A stretch of DNA of 12,581 nucleotides from DAOUGC01 sp034429695 (lineage in GTDB: Bacteria > Chloroflexota > Anaerolineae > Anaerolineales > Anaerolineaceae), in NCBI GenBank assembly GCA_034429695.1, contig DAOUGC010000065.1, forward strand, positions 1 to 12,581. The letters run 5' to 3'. Position 1 is the stretch's first letter. Each line of letters opens with the position of its first letter. This document shows positions 6,899 through 12,581 of the stretch, piece by piece. The notes under the pieces are model-generated. The model was not told the origin of the DNA. It searched no databases and saw only the letters and a list, made by a program, of their open reading frames with translations. Made by a program: the position numbers and the translations under genes.

Positions 6899-7664
6899 AA
6901 GCCAGCACATCACGGTTGACAAAATCCAGGCAACCGCCGAACGTCGCGGCAAGCCAGCCGATGATCCCGTATGCCATGCCGATCAATCCGGCTTGCAGAC
7001 TGCCCGCCTGATATACCATGGACGGCAGCGACCAGGGAAAGGCAAAACGCAGAAAGGGTGTGTCATTGAGAAAAAAACCTCCCAGAACCAGCGTGACGCC
7101 CAGGCCAATGGACAGCACAAAGTTATTCACACGCATGCTGAACCACAAATGGATGGAAGCGATAAACAACGCATACAAACAGGTCACCAGGTAAGGAACC
7201 AGCATGTGCCATAAATCAATGGTGGCAAAGGAAAGCCCCAGTTCTGGCCGCAGTTTCACAATCAACCCACCCCACAGGATGTTCTGCCCCCACAGGATCA
7301 GGCTGGAAAGCAGCATCAGCGCCATCACCACTGCCATCTTCGCCAGGTAGATTGGGCCTCTGGGCAGGGGCAGGCACATCAACCGCCGCCATTGTTTGGT
7401 GTCGTGCTCAGCATGCGCCATGAAAGCGCACATTAACACCAGCAAGGAAGGCAACACCAGCAGCGCCCAAAAGGTGATGGTATTGTGCTCAAATTGCACC
7501 CATCCATTGGGACCTTCGTAATAACCGGCATCGTGATCAATACCGAGGATCAACAGGAAATTAAACAACCCCAGGATGGTGGGCATGGCAAAGACTGCCA
7601 GCAAATACAGTGTTCGACGTGTTTTCATCCACTCGGCGGAAAGGCAACGTAGAAAGATGCTCAT
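6897..7664 (-). CDS. ABC-2 type permease, lantibiotic-immunity class (first subunit)
   Basis: This 255-residue integral membrane protein has about six helices. AEWMKTRRT (residues 10-18) begins the first cytosolic segment. AEHDTKQWRRLMCLPLPR (85-102) is the cytosolic loop typical of LanE/LanG and BcrB-like permeases and aligns with the equivalent loop in the downstream permease. The ATG at 7664 overlaps the stop of the ATPase gene by four bases (ATGA) and has GGAGG six bases upstream, so translation is coupled. The complex would be one ATPase dimer with two different permeases, as in LanFEG systems that clear lantibiotics from the membrane. No lantibiotic precursor or synthetase gene is in the window, so self-immunity cannot be shown; detoxification of foreign peptides is equally possible. 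Confidence 0.87.
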   Translation of the reverse strand: MSIFLRCLSAEWMKTRRTLYLLAVFAMPTILGLFNFLLILGIDHDAGYYEGPNGWVQFEHNTITFWALLVLPSLLVLMCAFMAHAEHDTKQWRRLMCLPLPRGPIYLAKMAVVMALMLLSSLILWGQNILWGGLIVKLRPELGLSFATIDLWHMLVPYLVTCLYALFIASIHLWFSMRVNNFVLSIGLGVTLVLGGFFLNDTPFLRFAFPWSLPSMVYQAGSLQAGLIGMAYGIIGWLAATFGGCLDFVNRDVLA

Positions 7665-8575
7665 GCCTGGCCTCCATTGGTCATCTCAAGGAACATTTCC
7701 TCCAACCGCGCCTGGCGCAAGGCAAACTGGCGCACCACAAAACCACGCTGCAGCAGAGCCTGGTTAATCTCCGGCGTCTGCGTCTCGTCCACGTTGTGAA
7801 CCTCCACACGTTGCCCATCAGCGCTGGCCTCCCAGCCCAACCCTGCCAGCAGATTGACGACCTCCACTGGTGCATCCACGTGGATCTCCAGAACCGGGCG
7901 GCGGCGGCTCTTCAGCTCTGCCAGCGTACCTTCGTAAACCAACCCTCCCTGCTGAATAATGCCAACGTGGGTGGCCATCAACTCCACTTCACTCAACAAA
8001 TGAGAGGAAAGAAAAACAGACACACCCTGCGCCGCCGGCATATCCCGGATCATGGCGCGGATCTCCTGAATGCCCGAAGGGTCCAGCCCGTTGGTGGGCT
8101 CATCCAGAATCAACAATGAAGGTTCGTTGACCATTGCCAGAGCCAGTGCCAGGCGTTGTTGCATCCCCAGTGAATACTGGCGCACCAACCGGCCCGCGTC
8201 CTTCGTCAACCCCACAACTGACAGGACACGGTCAATGTTTTTTCGCGGCAGCGCCAGCATGCGCCTCACCACTTCCAGATTCTCGCGCCCGGTGAGGTGC
8301 GGGTACAGGCTGGGTGATTCCACCAGCGCACCCACCTTTGCCAGCCGCGGCCAGTCCTTGCGGGTGAATTCACTTCCGAACAACATCACCTTGCCGCCTG
8401 TCGGACGGATCAGCCCGAGCAGCATGCGGATGGTGGTGGTCTTTCCGGCTCCGTTTGGGCCCAAAAACCCGTACACCACACCCGCTGGCACATTGAGGCA
8501 CACGTCCCGCACAGCGTGCACGGCGCGAAACGAACGCGACAAGTGAATGGTTTGAATTACATGGGATGCATTCAT
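7661..8575 (-). CDS. ABC transporter ATPase of the BcrA/LanF type
   Basis: This 304-residue cytosolic ATPase powers the two permeases encoded next to it. Walker A is GPNGAGKTT (39-47), the signature is YSLGMQQR (134-141, LGMQQ in place of LSGGQ), Walker B is LLILDEPTNGLDP (154-166), and the switch His is in SSHLLSEV (190-197). The Q-loop Gln appears replaced by Glu in ALVESPSLYPHLT (Glu86), the E-loop described for lantibiotic-immunity ATPases such as NukF. The C-terminal 90 residues form the extra domain common in BcrA-like proteins. ATG at 8575 is chosen over a longer frame to 8605 because AGGAG (8587-8583) lies seven bases before it. It follows the sensor kinase gene by 104 bases, with direct repeats in the gap, and overlaps the permease gene by four bases. 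The family is clear; the drug is not. Confidence 0.93.
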   Translation of the reverse strand: MNASHVIQTIHLSRSFRAVHAVRDVCLNVPAGVVYGFLGPNGAGKTTTIRMLLGLIRPTGGKVMLFGSEFTRKDWPRLAKVGALVESPSLYPHLTGRENLEVVRRMLALPRKNIDRVLSVVGLTKDAGRLVRQYSLGMQQRLALALAMVNEPSLLILDEPTNGLDPSGIQEIRAMIRDMPAAQGVSVFLSSHLLSEVELMATHVGIIQQGGLVYEGTLAELKSRRRPVLEIHVDAPVEVVNLLAGLGWEASADGQRVEVHNVDETQTPEINQALLQRGFVVRQFALRQARLEEMFLEMTNGGQA

Positions 8576-8628
8576 AAACAATCTCCTGAACGTTGAGAGT
8601 ATCAATTCCCCAATCGTATCGGGAGACT

Positions 8629-8667
8629 GTCACATATCAGAAAGGTTTCTGTCGCAAATTTGTCGCA
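8629..8667. promoter_or_regulatory. Repeated TGTCGCA boxes, probable response-regulator operator
   Basis: On the plus strand TGTCGCA occurs at 8650-8656 and again at 8661-8667, an 11-base period. A near copy, TGTCACA, lies at 8629-8635, 21 bases before the first. Tandem direct repeats of about one helical turn are the usual binding site of OmpR-type regulators. They lie in the 104-base gap between the sensor kinase gene and the ATPase gene, upstream of the ATPase on the minus strand. I see no strong -35/-10 pair there, which fits a promoter needing activation. A short dyad, AGAAA-GG-TTTCT, lies at 8639-8650. Confidence 0.6.
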
Positions 8668-8679
8668 CTCAGGCGGTAT

Positions 8680-10239
8680 TTATTGTTGCAGGCGCAGGCG
8701 CAACCAGAAACGGCTGCCCTCACCGGTCAAGCTTTCCACCCCCACCTCGCCCTGCATGGCTTCAACCACATCCTTTACCAGCGAAAGCCCAATGCCTGTC
8801 CTTCCATGACCGCTGCCCTGCCCGCCGCGATAAAAACGCTCCCACACATGGGGCAGATCCTGTAAAGGTATACCCTCGCCGGAATCCTGAACGGATATTT
8901 CCACCCATTCCCCATGGGTCTCAACCCGCAACATTACCACCCCACCCGCTGGTGTATGCCGTACAGCATTTTGAGCCAGGTTGCCCAGCGCCTGTTCCAG
9001 GCGGGCGGCATCCGCCCAGGCGGTCAGTGGTTGTTCTGGCAGTTGCATCGAAAAATCTATACGTTTATTTTCCCAGGCCAACGGACGGTAAATTTTCGTC
9101 ACAGCCTGCAGCACACCGCTGACATCCACCCAGCAACAATCCATGTCCAGTTGATGTGCGTCCAAGCGTGACAGCGTAAACATATCGTCCACCAGCCGTT
9201 GCAGCGAGAGCACCTCATGATGCATCACATCCAGGTCACTGCGCAAATCCTCGGGCAGGCTGGCACGACGCGTCACCAGATTATTCTCCAGATACGCCCG
9301 CATCACGGTGATCGGCGTGCGCAGTTCGTGGGAAACCACCGCCGCCAGCTCACGTTGATTTCTGAGCAGATCATCCACCCGTTGACGCTCACGCTGCAAT
9401 TCGGCAGCCATGTCATTAAATTCTGACTGCAACCGTGCGATCTCATCCTGACCGGCCGGTTCCACCCGCACCGCCAGGTCCCCCTCGCGCGCCTGCCGGA
9501 TGGCGTCCTCCAGTCGTTGAATGCGGCGCACAACCCGCCGGGATGTAAGATAAGAAAACAAAAATGCGGGTGGAAAAAACACCAGTTCGATCGCCGCCAG
9601 CATCACCACGCTCACCCCGATCCACGGGATCACCGAACGCACCAGATCAAGCACAATGTTTGCCAGCAATGTGGGCGGCACCGCTTTATCAATGGCGGTG
9701 CTGTAGTTGAAAATACGATAGCCGATCAGGTACAGCGCAACCAGTGTAAAAACCACCATCAACTGCGAATTGACCAGGGTCCACAACAGGCTGCGGCGGT
9801 TTAACAACAACCATTGATCGGCAATCCAGAAGCCCAGCCGGTACAGCAGGAAGGTAATAAAGCAGGCAGTAAACAGCGGCAGGTTCAACCAGGAGCCGGT
9901 TGCGCCCTGCCACAATAACGCCCGAACGCCAAATAGATCCATCAACAACCAGGCAGACAAAAGCACCAACAGCCGCAATGCGGCGGCGAAAAACAGTTCC
10001 TTTCCCATCGCATGTGCCTTGTCTGCCTGCGAGGGTTTCAACCGCAATGCAGCCCAGAAAACGGGCGCTTGAACAAGGAAAAAGAAAGTCGCTGGAATGT
10101 TGGTGGAGGGAATCTGCCGGACGACCGAGAACGCCAGCACCAGGACAGCCACCGTGCCCAACCAGCCTTCGAGCAGCACCCCCACGAAGGAGCCGGTAAA
10201 GAAAATGCGACGGGCCAGTGCAAAAATACGTTCCCTCAT
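8680..10239 (-). CDS. Membrane sensor histidine kinase
   Basis: This 519-residue inner-membrane kinase pairs with the response regulator encoded just upstream. The first 230 residues hold about six hydrophobic helices with little extracytoplasmic sequence. A HAMP linker spans about 228-282 and leads to the dimerisation helix with the phospho-acceptor His304 in VVSHELRTPI. The ATP-binding domain shows the N box LGNLAQNAVRHTPAGG (418-433, key Asn424), G1 DSGEGIP (452-458), the F box WERFYRG and G2 GRTGIGLSLVKD (479-490). ATG at 10239 overlaps the stop of the regulator gene (ATGA), so I prefer it to the longer frame reaching 10269. The membrane-embedded sensor with almost no periplasmic domain recalls envelope-stress kinases that sense through the membrane or a partner transporter. 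The ABC genes downstream are the likely output. Signal unknown. Confidence 0.93.
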   Translation of the reverse strand: MRERIFALARRIFFTGSFVGVLLEGWLGTVAVLVLAFSVVRQIPSTNIPATFFFLVQAPVFWAALRLKPSQADKAHAMGKELFFAAALRLLVLLSAWLLMDLFGVRALLWQGATGSWLNLPLFTACFITFLLYRLGFWIADQWLLLNRRSLLWTLVNSQLMVVFTLVALYLIGYRIFNYSTAIDKAVPPTLLANIVLDLVRSVIPWIGVSVVMLAAIELVFFPPAFLFSYLTSRRVVRRIQRLEDAIRQAREGDLAVRVEPAGQDEIARLQSEFNDMAAELQRERQRVDDLLRNQRELAAVVSHELRTPITVMRAYLENNLVTRRASLPEDLRSDLDVMHHEVLSLQRLVDDMFTLSRLDAHQLDMDCCWVDVSGVLQAVTKIYRPLAWENKRIDFSMQLPEQPLTAWADAARLEQALGNLAQNAVRHTPAGGVVMLRVETHGEWVEISVQDSGEGIPLQDLPHVWERFYRGGQGSGHGRTGIGLSLVKDVVEAMQGEVGVESLTGEGSRFWLRLRLQQ

Positions 10240-10934
10240 GCCTGCCTCAACCGATAGCCCACACCCCACACCGCTTCAATCGCCTCTCCGTGCGGGTATA
10301 TCTTCTTGCGCAGGCGCAGCACAGCGTTATCCACTGAACGATCACCGGGGATGAAACTTTGTTCCCAGATGGTCTCCATCAGGTAGGCGCGGTTAAAAAT
10401 TCGCCCCGGATGACCGGCAAACAACACGAGCAACTGAAACTCAATGGGGGTCAGATTAAATTCACGCTCACCCGCTGATACACGATGACCTTCCGGCTCA
10501 ATCAGCAACTCGCCGCAACGAATGACGCCAGGGGTGGTTGAGGTCTGTCCGGCAAGCATGGCGCGTGTTTTCTCCACCCGTCGCAGCAGGGCGTGCAGAC
10601 AGGCAACCAGCTCGCGCATGCTGAACGGCTTGGTCAGGTAGTCGTCCGCGCCCACTTCCAACCCCACCACGCGGTCAATCTCATCAGAACGCGCAGTGAG
10701 CATCAACACCGGCAAAACAATGTGCTGCGCCTGCATTCGGCGCATCACTTCCAGACCATCAATATCGGGCAGCATCCAGTCGAGGATGACCGCGTCGAAC
10801 CCGCCCGTTTCCATGGCTTGCAGCGCCGCCTGCCCGCTGTGCACCGCGTGGATCACAAACCCTTGCGGTTCCAGCTCGCGTTGGATCACCTGGCACAGGC
10901 TTTGATTATCCTCAACCAGCAAAATGGATGGCAT
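10236..10934 (-). CDS. OmpR/PhoB-family response regulator
   Basis: This 232-residue DNA-binding regulator has a receiver domain (1-115) with the acidic pair Glu8-Asp9, phospho-acceptor Asp52 in LDWMLPDIDG, Thr80 and Lys102 in DYLTKPF. The C-terminal winged helix (about 138-232) shows LTPIEFQLLVLFA, SVDNAVLRLRKKI and the closing VWGVGYRLR wing, typical of OmpR/PhoB proteins. I chose ATG 10934 because MPSILLVEDN is the standard first strand; the frame upstream to 11000 has no family resemblance. No good SD precedes this ATG, but a -35/-10 pair places the likely transcription start on the ATG itself. Phosphorylated by the downstream-encoded kinase, it probably activates the ABC genes through the repeats at 8629-8667. 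Confidence 0.95.
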   Translation of the reverse strand: MPSILLVEDNQSLCQVIQRELEPQGFVIHAVHSGQAALQAMETGGFDAVILDWMLPDIDGLEVMRRMQAQHIVLPVLMLTARSDEIDRVVGLEVGADDYLTKPFSMRELVACLHALLRRVEKTRAMLAGQTSTTPGVIRCGELLIEPEGHRVSAGEREFNLTPIEFQLLVLFAGHPGRIFNRAYLMETIWEQSFIPGDRSVDNAVLRLRKKIYPHGEAIEAVWGVGYRLRQA

Positions 10935-10940
10935 GTTGCC

Positions 10941-10969
10941 AGTGTATACGCGATCGGTCCCGGCGTCAA
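10941..10969 (-). promoter_or_regulatory. Promoter of the regulator-kinase operon, probably giving a leaderless mRNA
   Basis: On the minus strand TTGACG (10969-10964), a 17-base spacer and TACACT (10946-10941) are followed after six bases by the regulator's ATG (10934). The usual -10 to start distance puts +1 at or next to the A of ATG, and there is no SD. The element ATTGAC plus upstream GGTTCACC closely resembles the region ahead of the 118-codon gene at 10997-11353. Confidence 0.6.
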
Positions 10970-10996
10970 TCGGACGGGTGAACCGGATTGGATGCT

Positions 10997-11353
10997 TCAA
11001 AATTTTAATACAGCCCTATTGGTTTCTGAATTCCACTCTTCCGACTCTACGTCTGCAATTCCATTATACGTGTCACCAGTGGCGGCTTCTGCGATTACCT
11101 GGTATATCTCGCCAAACCGGATCAGCAATGTTGTCACGCCTCTTTCCTTATAAAATAATCTTCCGTAGATCAAGCCGAAATACCACCAGAGAATTCCCAT
11201 AACCTCCTCACCAGCATGGGTTAGCAAGCCCACAAATGTCGAATCATGCAGGGAATAGTGATCGAGAAATTTCCGCATCGTGGATAATTGCGCGCGATGC
11301 CACGGAAGTCGATTTTGGTACAGGCCTTTATAAAACAGGTCATCAATATTCAT
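10997..11353 (-). CDS. Unrecognised 118-residue protein
   Basis: I do not recognise this family. ATG at 11353 has a G-rich SD-like run (AAGGGGG) about six bases upstream and begins MNIDDLFYKG. The frame could extend to 11416, but that stretch contains the candidate promoter. The protein is mildly charged, with one hydrophobic aromatic stretch, VMGILWWYFGLIYG (about residues 52-65), that could be a short membrane-associated helix or a buried core. It has a polar C-terminus (DVESEEWNSETNR) and no cysteine or signal peptide. Base composition is lower than its neighbours: 142 G or C in the 300 bases from 11041 (about 47% by hand count) against clearly higher values in flanking genes, suggesting a different history. 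It lies 62 bases upstream of the regulator gene on the same strand, with a similar candidate promoter, so co-regulation with the two-component system is possible. Function unknown. Confidence 0.6.
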   Translation of the reverse strand: MNIDDLFYKGLYQNRLPWHRAQLSTMRKFLDHYSLHDSTFVGLLTHAGEEVMGILWWYFGLIYGRLFYKERGVTTLLIRFGEIYQVIAEAATGDTYNGIADVESEEWNSETNRAVLKF

Positions 11354-11387
11354 CCTGACCCCCTTCGCAGTATGGACGGCAAGAATC

Positions 11388-11416
11388 GGTGTACAGGGTA
11401 TCCTCTCCCCAGTCAA
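11388..11416 (-). promoter_or_regulatory. Candidate promoter of the 118-codon gene, resembling the regulator promoter
   Basis: On the minus strand TTGACT (11416-11411), a 17-base spacer and TACACC (11393-11388) would start transcription near 11381, giving a leader of about 28 nt that includes the SD. The -10 is poor against consensus, but the -35, spacer length and -10 match the regulator promoter (TTGACG-N17-TACACT). Both have GGTT(T)CACC just upstream of the -35. Confidence 0.45.
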
Positions 11417-11455
11417 TCGGTGAAACCCGATGAAAAATCATCTTTGTAGTATCAT
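11416..11455. other. Dyads and possible -10 in the divergent intergenic region
   Basis: Between the divergent genes starting at 11353 and 11492 there is a dyad ATCGG-N6-CCGAT (11416-11431) and an AT-rich dyad ATGA-AAAA-TCAT (11430-11441). TATCAT (11450-11455) is one base off a -10 for the plus-strand gene at 11492 but lacks a recognisable -35. These could be operator sites; nothing else is visible in the 138-base gap. Confidence 0.25.
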
Positions 11456-11491
11456 TTTCTTGACGATTGCAAATTTTTTACGAGGTTCCCC

Positions 11492-12280
11492 ATGGTTCAA
11501 ACCGGAGCGTATTACCCAACCCCGCATCACGCAGCCGCCGCCGGCGCGGTGGTGAACTTCTTCCAGCAGCAGCCCGGCGTACACGCTGTGCTGCTCACCT
11601 GCTCATGTGCACGCGGCAAAGCCAGCCCTGATTCCTGCCTGGACATGGCTGTGCTGATCGACCCTGACCGGCGGGATGCGCTCTCGGCAGCCTGGGATGC
11701 CCGTCACGCCAGCGAGCCGCTGTTTCGCGCACTGGAGGCATCAGGGGCATATACCAATGTGGAGGTGGATTTCTTTGACGGTCACTTCCAGCCGGGTTAT
11801 CACGGTTTTACCAGCGGGGCGGACGGTTTTGAACTGGAGATCGGCAATTTCCTGGTGTACAGCCACCCGTTGTGGACCACCGGTGATGCCCTCACCCGGC
11901 TCAAAGCCCAATGGTTGCCTTATTATGACGAAACCCTGCGCGCCGAACGGCTGAAAACAACACTCTACTACTGTCATAACAATCTGGACCACATCCCCCT
12001 GTACCTGCCGCGCGGGTTGTACTTCCAATCCTTTCAACGCTTATGGCAGGCTTTTGGCGAATTTCAACAGGCATTGTTCATCAGCCGCAGGGTCTACCCG
12101 ATTGCTTACGACAAATGGATCCGCGAACAAATTGAAGACATCCTTGGCCTGCCCGATCTGTACGCGCAACTGCCCCGCCTTTTTGAGATTTCAAACTTTG
12201 AGAGCAGCGAGATCGGCGACAAGGCTGCCCGCCTGAAAGCATTGATCCGCGAATACATTGAGGAACCTGCTCATGCCTGA
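11492..12280 (+). CDS. Nucleotidyltransferase-fold protein with degenerate active-site motif
   Basis: This 262-residue cytosolic protein has an N-terminal region (about 15-100) that fits the polymerase-beta-like nucleotidyltransferase fold: a helix, then LLTCSCARGKASPDSCLDMAV (35-54), then VEVDFFDG (90-97). In active family members the first motif reads GS-x-ARG and later SDxD. Here the glycine is Cys37 and the first metal-binding Asp is Cys49; Asp51 and the third carboxylate (Glu91 or Asp93) remain. Catalysis may be weakened or lost. The C-terminal half is helical, with YYDETLRAERLKTTLYYCHNN and RRVYPIAYDKWIREQ, resembling helical extensions in DUF4037-like or aminoglycoside-type nucleotidyltransferases. 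SD GAGG (11482-11485) lies six bases before ATG 11492. It overlaps the next gene by eight bases, implying linked function. Substrate unknown. Confidence 0.7.
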   Translation: MVQTGAYYPTPHHAAAAGAVVNFFQQQPGVHAVLLTCSCARGKASPDSCLDMAVLIDPDRRDALSAAWDARHASEPLFRALEASGAYTNVEVDFFDGHFQPGYHGFTSGADGFELEIGNFLVYSHPLWTTGDALTRLKAQWLPYYDETLRAERLKTTLYYCHNNLDHIPLYLPRGLYFQSFQRLWQAFGEFQQALFISRRVYPIAYDKWIREQIEDILGLPDLYAQLPRLFEISNFESSEIGDKAARLKALIREYIEEPAHA

Positions 12281-12581
12281 TGGATTATTGAACCAACCAC
12301 CCGTCGCAGCTCCGCTGGACCCGGACGCCCTGCTGATGGCAGAGTACAACTACATCGCTGAGACCGCTTTTCAAGCCAATGAAGACCGCGCCAGGGTGAC
12401 CTCGTTTTACGTCGTTTCGGTGGGCAGTTTCATCGCCGCCATCATCAGCCCCCAGTTGCTCACCAGCCCCGCCCGCCCGATCTTTATGGCGTTTTCAGGC
12501 CTGTTCCTGCTGCTTTCGGTGCTGGCCGTGCTCACCCTGTTGCAAATTGCACGCTTGCGAAAAGCATGGCACGAGAGCGCC
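12273..12581 (+). CDS. Two-helix membrane protein, 3' end cut by window
   Basis: The frame opens with ATG 12273 inside the end of the nucleotidyltransferase gene (8-base overlap) and runs 103 codons without a stop to the window end. SD AGGA (12261-12264) lies eight bases upstream. The first 45 residues are polar and probably helical (LLMAEYNYIAETAFQANEDR). Two hydrophobic segments follow, about residues 46-62 (FYVVSVGSFIAAIIS) and 72-92 (IFMAFSGLFLLLSVLAVLTL), then a basic stretch LQIARLRKAWH. Two adjacent helices preceded by an amphipathic helix recall small 2TM proteins that accompany nucleotidyltransferases in some conflict systems (SLATT-like), but I cannot assign the family. The overlap argues that it works with the upstream protein, perhaps holding it at the membrane. 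Confidence 0.7.
   Translation, partial: MPDGLLNQPPVAAPLDPDALLMAEYNYIAETAFQANEDRARVTSFYVVSVGSFIAAIISPQLLTSPARPIFMAFSGLFLLLSVLAVLTLLQIARLRKAWHESA

Noticed and set aside
7610..8119. Plus-strand open frame opposite the BcrA/LanF-type ATPase
   Set aside because: It is antisense to conserved ATPase codons and crosses two well-defined minus-strand genes.
10593..11153. Plus-strand open frame of 186 codons across the regulator gene and the 118-codon gene
   Set aside because: It overlaps the conserved receiver domain in antisense and has no plausible SD; its composition looks like a shadow frame.
1..12581. CRISPR array, tRNA, rRNA, insertion sequence ends or integrase
   Set aside because: I found no regularly spaced repeats, cloverleaf-like segments, transposase motifs or paired terminal repeats by eye.

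Overview
The window looks like part of a moderately GC-rich bacterial chromosome, roughly 55-60% GC by eye. It has ATG, GTG and TTG starts, good Shine-Dalgarno (SD) sites, tight operons and no mobile elements. The gene content (GSAM-like aminotransferase, FGGY kinase, SLC49-like MFS carrier, LanFEG-like exporter with a two-component system) and overall feel suggest Chloroflexota, perhaps Anaerolineae. That placement is an inference with low to moderate confidence; no marker gene is present.

Region 1 (1-3973, plus strand) reads as one operon: a class III PLP aminotransferase missing its N-terminus, an FGGY sugar or polyol kinase, and a 12-helix MFS carrier with FLVCR/SLC49-like sequence. Uptake or export, amino transfer and phosphorylation of a shared small metabolite is the simplest reading. 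The operon ends at a strong bidirectional terminator (3986-4021).

Region 2 (4022-6066, minus strand) holds a single half-size multidrug-type ABC exporter with its own promoter and a leader of about 270 nt. The leader carries a 12-codon ORF with a near-perfect SD, then an intrinsic terminator well upstream of the exporter start. It also has several mutually exclusive pairings, one of which uses the leader-ORF codons for Arg4-Val5. This looks like ribosome-mediated transcription attenuation, in which a drug that stalls ribosomes on the leader would switch on the efflux pump. It is the most interesting feature here.

Region 3 (6109-10934, minus strand) encodes an OmpR-type response regulator, a sensor histidine kinase, a BcrA/LanF-type ATPase and two paralogous ABC-2 permeases, linked by start-stop overlaps or short gaps. 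This is a peptide-antibiotic sensing and detoxification module (LanFEG/BcrAB type). An 11-bp-period direct repeat in front of the ATPase gene is the likely operator. The regulator gene may be transcribed leaderless.

Region 4 (10997-12581) holds an unrecognised, AT-richer 118-codon gene whose candidate promoter resembles the regulator's promoter. Divergent from it are a nucleotidyltransferase-fold protein with a degenerate metal-binding motif and an overlapping gene for a two-helix membrane protein, cut by the window end. I see no tRNA, rRNA, CRISPR array, insertion sequence or integrase.
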